Shown: positions 33,598 to 45,659, counted from the stretch's first letter. The stretch: 64,000 nt of DNA from Heterobilharzia americana (GCA_944470555.2 OX104134.1:113702701-113766700); one strand, 5' to 3'. Notes: generated from the letters alone by a model not told the origin. A program made the numbers and translations.

Positions 33598-35419
33598 CTA
33601 TGAAATAAGAGTGGGATTTAAAAATAAATTTATAATGTCTACTAAACATTTGTTTCAGACCCTTGCTTTACTGATTAATATAACCTATATGTTAAACTGA
33701 GAAAAGAAATATATAGCTTCCTCTTGGTGAGAAAAGAAGTTGTACTACGCCTTGCCAAGGTTTTATTTTCAATATTCTAAGGAGCCTAAACATACGCAAG
33801 ACTTGTGAAAATCTTATTGAAGTCTGTTAATTTTGTTTAAAAGTTCATTACAAAGATAAATTTGAGAAAAGTTTCTTCTGATTATAAGTACTAGGTAGAC
33901 TCTTGGCTCCTCTAATGATAAGAGAAAGATAAAATTTCTAAGACCCTTTAATAAAGCGTTAACTAACATATATGAACACAGATTATGTTGGAGTCACTAT
34001 GCATATTTCTCAAAATATAGCAGGGTTGATTCTAGGACTTATTTTGAAGCTAAACGTCAGCTGAAGGGATAAGATAGTATGTCTTCATTGAATTTTTAAA
34101 AATCCTGTCAATATATTGCTTGAAATGAAGAACACTTAAACAGTGTTATGCACTTCTAACCCGTTGTATTGTGAGCCAATCTTGTTTACCATCATTGCCA
34201 TATAATTTCATTTATTTTGCACTGAGCCTCTTGATGTAAATGCAGTGGTGATAATTTGTCTTTAAACTGAAAATCATCTTCAGTCCAGTAATATGAGTTA
34301 CTTGAATTCTTAAGCAGAAGAAATTTTCACTGATACAGCAAAAGGGAACTACTTTACGTGACTTAGAATGCAAAGGCAGCAGACAGATAGTTAAGAATCT
34401 GTTCAGCTGGAAAAGTTCTGAAGTTTGTAAAGGAAGAAATTTCACATCTTTTTTGTTCTCACTTTATATCTTTGATTTATAACACAAGTGATCAGGGATT
34501 TAAAAAGGAAAAACCTGCAAAGCAAACTGCACTATATTTCATATTAACAGCGAGATAGGAATTCCACTCAACACAAGGTCTTAGACTGCTACTTCCTAAG
34601 ATAAAGTGACAGAAAATTGAAACAATACTTAGTGTAACATTTTAGAGAACTACTGAAGAAATAAATGTGGGCAAGTGAAAGCTAATGCCTACCTGAGTAA
34701 TTTCGGGAACTTTTGTAACCATGTGGTAGAGTAGATGCCCGGTATAAGTCTCAGTAGGAACACCGACACATTAGGTAGCAGATAGATCTAGATTGTGAGA
34801 CAACAAGGAGATGAAGTTGTTTCTCAAGGATTCCACTTCTAGCCTCCACCTACTAAACAATAACAAATCAACCCCCAAGAAATATTCAGGTATCTGTTTT
34901 TGAAGTCCATGTCCCAACAGTGACTGGTCAACTCAGTGTAATAAAATAAAAACTAGAATAATAGTATCATCAATGAATAATATTTTCTATTTCCACTTTC
35001 ACTACCGTGGCCGTCAACATGATGTAATTTCTAGGTTCACTTTGTACACCTCTTCCCCTTCTTATTTCTATCATTATTCATATTTCCAATTTTAGCAACT
35101 CTATTGATTATTTACATCTTTATTTCCAAAACATCACCACGTGATTGGTAGTTTGATTAAATTGTAAACCTATATATTAGGGCAGAGCCCAAGATGAAGA
35201 CCTAATTGAAAAGGAATATATTGCTTCGCTCAATCAGTCTTTTTCTAAATGTCCAAAAAAGAGGCTGAAAAGTTTTACACATCTGGTTTGCGAAACAAGA
35301 CCTCTTTGAATGTAACAGCAAGACTTATTCTAAGGTTTGATTAAAATTTTCCATGCATCAACGAATCTGATTTATGCATAATCTATTCTTATCGACTAAT
35401 TTACATTTTTTTCCAGACT
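33598..35419. other. Intron of gene B, no recognised element
   Basis: The first 1.8 kb of the gene B intron on this side. Several short ORFs, none with a domain. No repeat recognised. Confidence 0.4.
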
Positions 35420-35965
35420 AACCTCTTTTTCTGACCAGTGAGAGCAAAAACCTAAACACTTAAAAGAAGCTCTAATAGTTAATAATTATCCTCCACAGTT
35501 TATCAAGAAATTCTTAGTGACAGACAAAAAACGAAAAATAACAGTCATACTATTGCGACTAATAACGACAACAGGAGTAAAAAAGAGTTCACAGCCTTCA
35601 TTGTATAACCCAAAAAGAGGGTACCTCAGAAACTTTACGCAGAATCCTTAACAGAGCTGGAATTAGGTTGACATTTACACCTGCAAACTCACTCAGAGAT
35701 AAACTTTGTCGGCTTAAGCATCCGATAGAACCAATTAAGCAAAATAATCTAATCTATCAAATTCCAATAATTGACTATGAGGTCAAGTACATAAGTCAAA
35801 CTAGTCGGTGGGGTCAGTTAGAATAGCCGAATATAAGAATTTAGCTAAATATAGAAAAACAGACTTAAATAAAACGAATAATCAAGAAAAAACTCGGCTG
35901 TTGCAATGCATGCATTAACACACAACCAAACAATAGGGTGGGATAAAGCCACTGTACCTATTACT
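35420..35965 (+). pseudogene. Degenerate 3' half of a Penelope-like element
   Basis: Plus-strand pieces parallel the C-terminal part of the good copy. Near 35470 the sequence matches the region of KEALIINNYP. At 35630-35760 it reads ETLRRILNRAGIRLTFTPAN-like text, then LRDKLCRLKHPIEPIKQNN. Near 35775-35815 the GIY-YIG region reads DYEVKYISQTSR, where the good copy has DCEVKYIGQTSR; the YIG glycine is changed to Ser. The remnant ends at an HTQPNNRVG/WDKATV-like block, where the RTE copy begins. It lies inside the gene B intron, antisense to the gene, and has several frameshifts. Confidence 0.85.
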
Positions 35966-37553
35966 CAATATCCCTTGGGTTTCTAGCGGAACATAGGGCT
36001 TCACTTGCACGTCTCCATTCCACTCTGTTCTCTGAAATCTTTTGAACACGGCTCCACGACAGCCCACAAACTCTCATTTCCTCCTCGCACGATCTCCTCC
36101 ATGTCACGCTCAGTTGTAACCCCTCCCCCAACTCGTCGCTTCCCATCTGGCTTCCATTCGAAGCTTGGCGCGTGCTGTCCCCAGTCGGCCTCCTCAGTCT
36201 GTGTCCAATCCATCTCCACTTCCTTCCAGTGCATATTTGTTGCGCGATAGCTTCTTGCTTCGTTGGTTCGTTACCCAGCCACAGTTCCTTGTTGCTTATT
36301 CCTATTATTCTGGCCACCTGATCTTCAGTAGCGAGCCAGCGTAGGTGGCAGTTGTTGATGAATGTCTGTAGTTCGTTGGAAATCCCTTTCGTAACGCACC
36401 AAGTCTCTGAACCATCACACATAAGCACTGACTTGACTGAGTTGGTGTTGAAAATCCGGATGTTGTTCTTCATGCTGAATGCAGTGCAGAAGATCTCCAC
36501 ACTGGTTTCAGGCTAATGAACGCCTGTCTTGCTGTCTTTCCGATCCTGACTGGCCTTGCTATCCTTATCTGTGCCACCGCCGCCTGTAGTTGAAACAGTG
36601 CTTCCTAGATAGGTGAAGGAGGTTACTTCCTTTAAGTTTCTGCCGTTGATGGTGATTGGAGCTTGTAGTTGTTGCTGTTGTTGGTGGTGTTGGATGGGTA
36701 TCTTCATCTCATCTATCCTCTCTACACTCACCTGAAGTCCTGTCTTCGCTGCCCTGCCCTGCCCTGCCCTGCCCTGCCTCTTCTGTCAACTTGTTAGTTT
36801 TCGCCTTTAGATCTTCAAGTGTGTATGACATTGGACATAAATCATGATTGGCGAAATCCAAATCTTCTAGGATCTTTACCCCGGTCAAACAGCGTATCCC
36901 CCTCTTCTCACAGATCCTCACTGTTTGTTGCATGATCCAGTCCAGTCGACCACAATCAGGAATATAATGGATGATAGTAAACAGTCTTGTTTCACTCCTG
37001 TCTTCACTTCCAGAGTGAAGGCATCACTGGGATTCCCATTGTGAATTACTTGGCAGGTGTGTGGCGTCTTCATATAGATGTTGAATGAGATTGATAAATG
37101 TTTGTGGTATTCCGTAGTGTTGAAGCAACTGACAAATTATTTCTCGGTCGACGCTGTCAAAAGCCTTCTCAAAGTCGATGAAGTTGAGGTTGAGCTGAGT
37201 TGACTGCCATTCTATACTCTGTTCTATAATGATGCGAAGCGTAGCGTTGCAATTTGGTCGGCACATGATTTGTATTGCCTGAATCCAGCCAGCCTTTTCC
37301 GATCGTAGTTTTGAATCCAGTGCATCCTTATGTCTCTCTAGGATGATGAGGCTTAATATTTTGCTTGGTTTGGGTGGACATGAGCTTGATTCTTCGCCAG
37401 TTCTTGCAAAGATTTAGTTCGTCCTTCTTCATAAGTTTGACCAGATAGCCTTTCTTCCAATCAGTCGGCAGGTACCTTTCCTCCCTTCCTTCTAGACCTT
37501 CTGCAATAGTGGTGAGGTGTGAGCATATTCGCTGTTGTTTCTGCGTCGACTCT
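35966..37553 (-). mobile_element. RTE retrotransposon, 5'-truncated and degraded
   Basis: Minus-strand copy covering the C-terminal half of the ORF, from about residue 565 to the end. Reverse transcriptase pieces lie at 37024-37266 (LNFIDFEKAFDSVDREI) and 36709-36933, where FADD has become FANHD. The C-terminal part is at 35961-36500, with YGSETW changed to DGSETW. Many small indels break the frame. The (TAA)n tail is lost and the end runs into the Penelope remnant, so the RTE element or a rearrangement cut that copy. It lies within the gene B intron in the same orientation as the gene. Confidence 0.92.
36751..36780. repeat. (GCCCT)n minisatellite inside the RTE copy
   Basis: Five perfect copies and one altered copy of GCCCT. 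The matching site in the intact element has no such array (GCTGCCTCTT), so it expanded after insertion or within this subfamily. Confidence 0.9.
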
Positions 37554-37833
37554 CACTGTGTGTTATCGATTAAAGAAGCAAATCTAATTTGGAATTGACC
37601 TCTTTTCGACTGAGATTTTGGATGGCGGTTTGTACCCAGCCTCAAATATACAAGCGCACAATTTTCGTGTAATAATACTAAAACGGATTCACACTTCACT
37701 GCAGTGTTCATGTTCTATTATTTTGGCATTATTTTTATTTTTCAGTCGAATTTTAAAATAGGAAACTTTAATTTAACTCTAGCTTTAGGTAGCTAAGATA
37801 AAAAATATTTTTGTTTTTCAAAACCAAATCCAC

Positions 37834-37958
37834 CTTTACGCAATCTTGATCCATTCCTAAATACTGCAAGCCAGCTTTCAATTCCTCATAGGCAACAAGA
37901 CCATCTCCATTTTATCCAGCTGCTTGAATAAATTCATGTACGTTTCTTTGTCAGGCAT
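37834..37958 (-). CDS. Gene B exon 1: EF-hand, with a one-base deletion
   Basis: The minus-strand exon starts with ATG at 37958 and reads MPDKETYMNLFKQLDK, then loses the frame: GATAAAATGGAGATGG has one A fewer than needed for a D-K-N-G-D-G loop. After the break the other frame reads GLVAYEELKAGLQYLGMDQD and ends in VK at a GT donor (37833), in phase 0, matching gene B exon 2. The exon is 125 bases, one short of 42 codons. The start MPDKETYMNLFKQLD parallels TEQFKKIFKYLD of gene A. Either the gene is recently broken or the base is a sequence error in an A homopolymer. Confidence 0.75.
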
Positions 37959-40678
37959 TATTCCACCGAATTTTCTGATTCTTAAATGAATTAATTGGCT
38001 TCTCAAACAATAATTTTCGAAAACTTCAAATGATGACTATGGATTTCAAATAAATGTAAATCAGATTAGCTGTTTTTATAATTAAGATAGTTTTCAGAAA
38101 TCAAAAACACCTAGTTTCAGTTTGTTGAGCTCCGATGAAATCAGTCCTTTATTAAATCAAAATGTTTACCATGACAAACAAGTTTACCCATTCCAACAAT
38201 TACGCTTGGATGATGTGAATATAGTCAATACATTGCCTAGTTAGCTGACACCAACTAATATGTCTTCTAGTTCTCCGTAATTTGTTATATCTTCGTAGAA
38301 CAACAGTTATTAACACTATGCCTTGTAAGTATTGTATACAAGAATGACCTATATAACGTTATTGGGTCTAACCTCTCGAAAGCTTGAATAATCTCAAGAT
38401 AATGAGAATGAATGGATACCAACCAAATGACAGTGGTAAACAGAGATACATTAATTAATAATCTGATATAAATAAATAATTCATGTGAAATATCTGATAA
38501 GAAACACACACTCATACAAACTAGTTTGAATTGCGATATTATTGAAACACCAATTTTGAATCAGATAAACAGTATCTAATCTTACTGTTTGCAAATTACT
38601 TTCGACTTACTTTGGAGGAATCGATGTAATTCAAATTAGTAGATTTTATGAATGCTATGAAGGATATGTTTTCACTACCAGGTACAAACGGCTTAACTTA
38701 CAACGGCGTCAACGTAGTAAATTATGATTCAAACTGTTTCATCCTACTCAGAGTACATCAGTTTCAAGATGTTCAACTGAAACCGGAAGAACAACTGCTC
38801 TATTCAAAAACTAAGAAAAACGTTTTCACAGTGTATTATTTTTTCACTCATGTTCAAAATAGTTGCGAATGCAGTCCATTTTACTTGTAATTTTCCCTCT
38901 TCTTTGGTAAACCTTTTGACAGTGAGGGTAATGATAATGAAAAAGGGTTGTTTATTTGATATTAAAGTTCTGTGCATCTATTTAGTCACTTCTGCTCACA
39001 AAGTCATTAATATACATGAACACCTGCTATCACCAGAAGTTTACATCAGTTTTCAAAATGAATACATGTGAATAATATATGGTTACATACTACCTTTGAG
39101 AATAAGGATGAATACCAGTAGCGGTTAAACTATATTTCATAGGAATATGCGCAGTCTGGTTGTACAAATACTTTTATTAGAAGCACTAGGTTTATTCATC
39201 ATTACAAAGTTTATCTATCTGATTCTGGCAATTTCGCACTATAAGGTAAACAACAGTTGCAGCTCACATCGGTGATTCATACAATAGTTGACAATACTGT
39301 AAGCCTTCTTCCTCTACAATTGCATTGAATAAAAGTCTGTCATCTGAAAAGCGTATCCCTTGAGTAACATCTATAGCCGGACACAATGCTGACTCGATCA
39401 TTAAACAAAAATATGCTAACTTACATTTTCTAACTTTAAAAAAATCTAAAGTACTTGCTTTAAAGTATCAGGTTTGCTTTTGAAATGATATCGGAAGTTA
39501 ATTTGCTGCTTTACCTTATAACACATTACAACTTCAAGTAAGCAAAGTGGATGAAATCACGTTCTTTCTATTGGTTAAGTCCATGTTATTCTCATAATTT
39601 AATTGAATAATACTTTCAAAACGCCCACTCTATGAGTTAATGTTTTTGATTACAGAAACAATCAGGTGTAGTCACTGGTCAAATTATGCCAAATTCAATC
39701 TTCACAAGATTTGCATAGCATGTGTTAGCTTTTCTTCAGAAAACGTATTAAATATGTTTTAAAATGACGTCCATAGGATAAGAAAATCCTTCATATCGTC
39801 TCACCGAAAATTTGGCAAGTGTTTTACAAGCGGAAGTGACAATCTTTTCACAGAGATCACTTCCTATGTTGTTTTGAATACAGCTAGAAGAAAGATCAGA
39901 GCGAAATAATTGTAATAACTGCTGTTCGTGATGACTAAAGTAAAATATTGTAATCACAACTAAACTGAGCTACCGTCTTCACGTCTTCTGTAGCTTGAAT
40001 ATTCGCATAAAAAGTGATATCTTCAGACTGTTTATTCTCTTACACAACTTTGTCTACTTTGAAATCCCTCTTATTCTATCCACCTATCTTTTAACACTAC
40101 TGTGAAGTGTGGTAACTTGAACCAATGCACGTGTGTGTGAGGTTCTACGTTGACTCTGTCAGTCTGTCTGTTTACTGTTTCAGTAATGAAATACAAAACG
40201 TCAACAGAAGAATTGATGAAAGTTCATCCTTGGACTATCTGGGCATTTTTACATTCGTAAGATGAGAAGCAGGACAGGAAATTTAATTCTACATTAGTAA
40301 ATGAAATGCAGAAACTCAAATCATAAAGTATCTAAAGATGCGTAAATTGATTAGATACCATTTGATTAACAAGTAACAAATTCACAGTGATCGACAGTAC
40401 CTGATATGCCTAATATGTACTTTTTTCATAAAATCATTCTCTTTCATCTCAGGAGGCAACAATTTAAAATTGTTCATTTTTGCTTGAATGTCATCGAACA
40501 AGCATTCCACTTAGGGTCCGTGTTTCCTTATTGGACAACCCAATAATGCAACTGCTGCATCAAGAGTTTACAAAACATTTTCAATATTCAGATAACATTA
40601 CATGGTAAACAACAAATATTACATTTAATGAGCACTATACGGTAATGTATTTTTGAGATGAATGGGGATTTTTAATTT
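37959..40678. other. Intergenic stretch with no supported gene
   Basis: About 2.7 kb upstream of gene B. Short frames (for example 38648-38890, plus) have no recognisable domain. The promoter of gene B would lie at its left end, but no clear element is visible. Confidence 0.4.
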
Positions 40679-41101
40679 AGAGGTAGTATTCATCATAGAC
40701 TGACATCAGTTGGGAAACCATTGGAAATCTGGGAGCACTGGATGGCTGTTTCGTCCAAGTATGAGACTCCCTGGCAGTACGCACTCACGACCCGGCTGGG
40801 GATCGAACTCAGGACCTCCAGGTTCCACGGCAAACGCGTTATCCACTCAGCCACTTGGCCCGTTTTCAGTGCTTCACAGTTTCCAACTTCTATCAATCCA
40901 CGATATAGCGCGAACATCACCCAAGATCTTCAGTTGGTATCCACTTCCTTATCACCGGTTGATCAATCAGATCATGGCTTCTCATTAGAGCTTCGTGATA
41001 TCCATCTGGAGACCTCTACTAGGACAAAACAGCTGTCCAGTGCTCTCAAATTTTCAGTGGTTCCCTAACTGATGTCAGTCCATGATGAATACTACCTCTA
41101 A
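40679..41101. mobile_element. Foldback/SINE-like element with ~90-bp inverted ends and tRNA-like core
   Basis: The left end (40679-40770) and right end (41010-41101) are inverted copies: both, read inward, begin AGAGGTAGTATTCATCATRG and continue ACTGACATCAGTT. The middle, on the minus strand, has a tRNA-like polymerase III promoter: A-box TGGCTGAGTGG (40844-40854) and B-box GAGTTCGATCC (40800-40810), preceded by GATAACGCG-type text. Each end holds a hammerhead-like hairpin in opposite polarity. On the minus strand GAGTCTCATACTTGGACGAAAC ends at GAAAC (40748-40752); on the plus strand ACTAGGACAAAAC lies at 41019-41031. Their CTGANGA halves are degraded. It is the clearest member of the family in the window. 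It was probably mobilised by other elements. Confidence 0.8.
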
Positions 41102-41559
41102 AATATTGCACCTATCAGAGGTGATTTTGGCATGGTTGTACAGAAAAGTATGAAAATGAGCAAATATTACCTCACAAGAAACGAACCTGTATTGTTTTCA
41201 GGGACCTACAGACACTGATTTTATCTTTGGAACTAATATCCGTTTCCATCAATGGTTGACAAAAATGGTCACGTGGAGTCATTGCACTGTGATGCCCATT
41301 TCTTAACTTACTGACCCTAATGCATGTTTCAAGTGAGATAAGAAATTTGTTTTCATGTTGAATTAGAAATATGGTATTGTTAGACTTGAAAAGAATGATA
41401 AGTGTTTCATGAAATAAACATAAATTCATTTACCTTCCACTTTGAAAGTCTGACAGCTAGTTTACCAGTCGCACAATGTACATTAGCTTGTATAAATCCA
41501 TAAGGATATGATTTATCCAATAAATTGACCGAAATACTATGATGTTGAGAATTTCTATC

Positions 41560-41565
41560 TTTATT
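41560..41565 (-). promoter_or_regulatory. Candidate polyadenylation signal for gene D
   Basis: AATAAA on the minus strand, about 30 bp after the stop of the proposed gene D terminal exon. Confidence 0.4.
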
Positions 41566-41593
41566 AGTTTTAAACTTTTGTTAAACTAAGTTC

Positions 41594-41628
41594 TTAGGTA
41601 CTTTGAGTACATCCACCATCCTCGTCAC
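41594..41628 (-). CDS. Gene D exon 2 (tentative): short terminal exon
   Basis: After a good acceptor (TTTATTTCATAG), 35 bases read in phase 1 as DEDGGCTQST followed by TAA. Joined to the exon ending at 44963, whose donor leaves one C, the junction codon would be CGT (Arg). An AATAAA lies 30 bp on. The acceptor resembles those of genes A and B, so this might instead be a decayed EF-hand exon. No family recognised. Confidence 0.3.
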
Positions 41629-43165
41629 CTATGAAATAAAAAATAAAGTGCTGCTTTTTACTTTACACGTTTCGCAAAAATAATATCGCGTTGCAAGAAA
41701 AACAAAGTAGCACGAGGTTTTGTTGTTTTATAAGTTGTGTATTGTTTTGATAGCGACCAAGTACAAACCTTTTTAAAATAAAAGTTATTTGTTTGAAAGA
41801 TGAGTCTTCATCTTAAAGCTGTTCAATGATTAAGAAAGTATGGAAAAATTTTGTTGAATTTTGATTATCTTCAACTCAAATTTTTATAAATGCGGTAATT
41901 GATGCATCAATAAAAAAGAGACTGAACAATGGAAATCTTGAGGCTTACGAGTGGATTGCGGCTTTTAAAATTTTATTTGGATGTATTTGCGGTTATTTAA
42001 TATCCGAACATTTTGGTGCAAATGGTTAAATGGGTTTTAATACAGGCATACTGAAACGTACAAATGAAAATAGTGAAGCTTAGCAAATAAGTAATAGTAT
42101 TATTGAGTAGATATTTTTGAATGTTTATCAAGAGGCTTCTCTAGTCGTTAGTATGCTCAAGAGTTAATGAAACTTTGTTAACCATAGCACAAACTTTTGA
42201 AAGTATTCTGACCAACAAAGGACTGGATTGAATGAAAAAACATTGGGCACCGAGTTCGTGTGATTCATCGTATATGTGTTTTTATCCGTGTATGTTAAAA
42301 GAAATAACAAAATAAACAAGTATTTTTTATTATTTCTCAGTGTTTTGATCTTGCTAGGAAAATCCTTTTCAAGATTATGGATCAGACATTAAGTTTTCAG
42401 GTTGATATTCAAGTTTGGGTACAGAAGGTTACCTTTAAGATCATCCATAGCATTAAAACATTGTTACATTTTCAAAGCTGGTATGAATGACTCAATGAAC
42501 AGTACTAATTCAGAAATACTTAATTTATGCAACTAAACCATAAGCTAATAAGTAACCAAACAGAAATGTCAACTACAATATCATTGAATATGGTATGGTA
42601 TACTGAAATATTCCATACTAACATGTTCCTAATATGTCCTACGATCATTACTTTCGAACCTAAGAAGACAAATGTTTTCAAAGTGTGGCTTTAATTAGCA
42701 TCGCTTGACTTTATTCATGTCAGTTTTGAGACTTGGAAAGTTCATCGCTAAGTGACCGAAGGTGGCGTATGCAAATTCAATTAGCATTCTTTGTAATCCA
42801 ACTAAATAAGCGGAAAGTTAACATTTTACATCAGTCCGCCAGAGTAAAATCTTCAGTAAGTAATATCCTTCTTTGAACATATTCACCACAGTTGCGGTAC
42901 TTCAAATCTGTAGAAGTGATGAGGAGATAAATGACGCTCTGAAATTGACATCTTGCTGCTCCTTTTGTTGAGTGAAACTAGAGTTTATGCTTGGTACTTG
43001 TTGTTCCCCGCTGCTACACAGCCGAAATGCTCAAACTTTGTTGTAAGATGGGCTCCTATGATGATGCCTCGATACTTTTGAATATCCATGATATTGTATC
43101 CATCTTAGTGACTCACAGTGGAATCCAAGATGTGCATCCCATCCCTTTGTACAAGCGAAGGATCT
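41629..43165. other. Stretch with no supported gene (possible gene D intron)
   Basis: AT-rich; no ORF, repeat or RNA gene recognised. Confidence 0.35.
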
Positions 43166-43325
43166 AGCACCTCAGTGGCCTAGTGGATAGCGCTTTGGGG
43201 TTTACAGCTATAAATACTGGTTTCAAGTCTCCGTGTGAATAATATCACTCACTCAGAGACAGGTTCATCCAGCTCACGAGTCCCAAGTAGGACGAAACGC
43301 GTGTCCTTGATTCCTCTGAGAGTGG
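43166..43325 (+). mobile_element. Smalpha-like SINE with tRNA-like promoter and decayed hammerhead
   Basis: In order on the plus strand: an A-box-like AGTGGCCTAGTGGATAG (43174-43190), a B-box-like GGTTTCAAGTCTCC (43219-43232), then a hammerhead motif at 43266-43315. The hammerhead has CTCACGA (43273-43279) where CTGANGA is required, so the invariant G5 is C. Its stem II, GTCC/GGAC (43280-43283 with 43290-43293), is intact, as are GAAAC (43294-43298) and the following GTGTCCTTGATT, which matches the usual GTCCTGGATT cleavage-side strand. The order promoter then hammerhead is that of the schistosome Smalpha family, known to encode active ribozymes; this copy is probably inactive. Confidence 0.8.
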
Positions 43326-44942
43326 TCAAGAAGATTTGAAGAGTATGTTTTCATAAAATATTGGGCAGATGGTTGTTGAACTAAACCACATTTGCTAATT
43401 TCAGTAAAATTATACCCTACAAAAATTCGACTCACAAAGAGAAGAATTAAAATCAAAAAAGGTATGGAATATATGGTGATATAATACTCCAAGTTAAATA
43501 ATACCCTACTCCAACAATAGGGTCCTCAAAAAGTAGAAAATTTCTTTGTCCAATTCTTTAGTATCATGGACGCAACTGTTTCCATTGGTTTATTCATTAT
43601 ATTCATTAACATGCTGCTTTTCATTTTGTTAACAGAAAATGTAACAAGCCTCTAAAGTATCAGAAATCAGTTTGCAAAAGTTTGTTTTGTAAATCTCAAG
43701 ATCCTATACGGATTTTTTTAATGCAGACACACGTTGGAATTAATAAATTTATATATTTGTGCCTCAAATTTTGCAGCGTATGATTATCAACTCATAAATA
43801 AAAGTTAGTTGAATATGAGTAAACTCAAGGATACCCAGTGCAATCACTGATTTAATTGGGGGAGGTCCGAGCATGTATGCATTATTGGTTCAAAGACGAA
43901 CTCTTCATACATGATCAGTTCTTGAACTTATTGAAATCTGTGGCAGGTAATCGTTTTCATGAAACTACAAACGAAATGCCATTGAAATGCCTTTCCACAA
44001 AGTATGATGGTATTTTGACACAAGTGAGCCGTATAGATCAGGCAAATGTAGTTTTTTCACAATTCCCAGATAGCCAATCGATATAATGAATTTTTATTTG
44101 TCAGTCCCATGAATAAGTAGTCTATTAGAACCCTTCAGGTGGCGTGCAGTAGTTTTACAAGTAAATGCATACATGCAAAATGTAAAAATAATAAATCCAT
44201 GCCTTTTCAGCATGAAAAGTTTTATTTCGAACTTTTGATGTTGACTGATTTCAGTCTTAAAAAATCTCAACCATTAACACTTTCCTTTTCACCAATATTG
44301 TTCAGAACATTTGGCTTGATCATTTACTTATTTCATGTAGTGTTCCTTTGAATCTGCTTCTACCTGCTTAACGCTAAGATATGGATACTGACACATTCCC
44401 AGTTGGTAATTGGAGAAGTACTGCAATGATTGTGGTGAAGTATTTCAAAAATAAATTTCAGAATTTTATTTTCACTCATGAGTTGGAATCACTGTTCATT
44501 TGCTTTACGCATACGCAACTAAATTAGCATAATCTTGTTGGTCATATGCACTGTGATCGCTAGATGAGGGTAGCATAACAGCATTTAAGCATTTCAATGG
44601 TTTCATGCTTCAACGCAATAATATTACAGCTCAACTCATAGTATTGAACTCATTATAAATGAAAATTCACCGCCAAAATCTTGACTTGCATGTTTTCATT
44701 ACTATAAAAAGGAAATTACTAGCAATATTCAGGCAACCGAACCAAAGTCAGCTGATTCCCACTTTTTTCAATTGATATCAGATCAAATTATTTCATAGTG
44801 CAAGAGCGAAACATAAGCTATGTAGTGCAACGCAAATTCAGATGAAACCAGTGTATCTGATTTGAAACCCAGTGAATATTATATTGCGCAATGACTTTCT
44901 GAGAACAGTTTCTTGCTTTTAAGAATATTTTTGAAAGATATT
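43326..44942. other. Stretch with no supported gene
   Basis: Short ORFs at 43856-44086 and 44139-44351 (plus) show no domain. No repeat recognised. Confidence 0.35.
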
Positions 44943-44962
44943 TCATCTGCTGTACAACTTAC

Positions 44963-45203
44963 GGTTATTAGTATGAGAAATACTATATCCCCAGAAAGCC
45001 ATCTCCATGCCTATTGATGGAACATTTTGTTCCTCTTTTGCATGAATTGACTGTTTTATTGCTGTTAGTTTGTGATTTTGACCATCTCTGAGAAATGCAT
45101 GCCGTCGTGCTCTAAACTGTTTTCTGGTGAACTCTTCCTCAGTCTTATTCCGTTTAAAATAGGTAATACGCCATGATTTGTATATCATACTTTTATTCGT
45201 CAA
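44963..45203 (-). CDS. Gene D exon 1 (tentative): basic protein of unknown function
   Basis: An 80-codon minus-strand frame from ATG at 45203 ends at a consensus donor, AACC|GTAAGT (exon end 44963), in phase 1. The peptide is very basic early (WRITYFKRNKTEEEFTRKQF, then RARRHAFLRD) and ends PSIGMEMAFWGYSISHTNN. No signal peptide or membrane segment is evident, and I do not recognise the family. A second Met four residues in (MIYKSW) is an alternative start, and the frame is open further upstream. The proposed partner is 41594-41628. Support is the donor, the compatible phase and the poly(A) signal; chance is not excluded. Confidence 0.35.
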
Positions 45204-45659
45204 AAAGGAGAGTTTCGGGAAAGCAATTTACTAAAACATTTTAACCGAACTTCATACTACTAATGAGTAGCTTAATACATAATGCGAAATTTACAGGGTT
45301 ATATTGAAGTTTCAGGAGTACTTGGGTACTCAAGCGAATTTCCTCAGGTTAATGTTCTAGAGTCAGTGTTTAGACACTGTTTAGTAACGGAAGAAGGAGA
45401 TAAACTAGATTCTGACAGCCTTCAGCTTTGATATAGTTCTACTCCATAGGACTCCTGTTTACGAAATTTAGCAACTTTGGATGCAACCAATGCAACAGGT
45501 GGGCCTGAAAGGCTAATCACTGTGCTCAAATAAAACAAAGATTACTCAAAGTGATACTTAGAGATGCTACAATGTGGTGTACAACCAAATGAAAACTGTC
45601 TTAATGAAGGACTTATCACCACTGTTGTCTACGCAAAATCATTATGTAACTACTATTAT

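Noticed and set aside
40795..40860. A tRNA gene at the promoter-like core of the foldback element
   Set aside because: A- and B-boxes are present, but no full cloverleaf or acceptor stem could be paired; it is a tRNA-derived SINE-type promoter.
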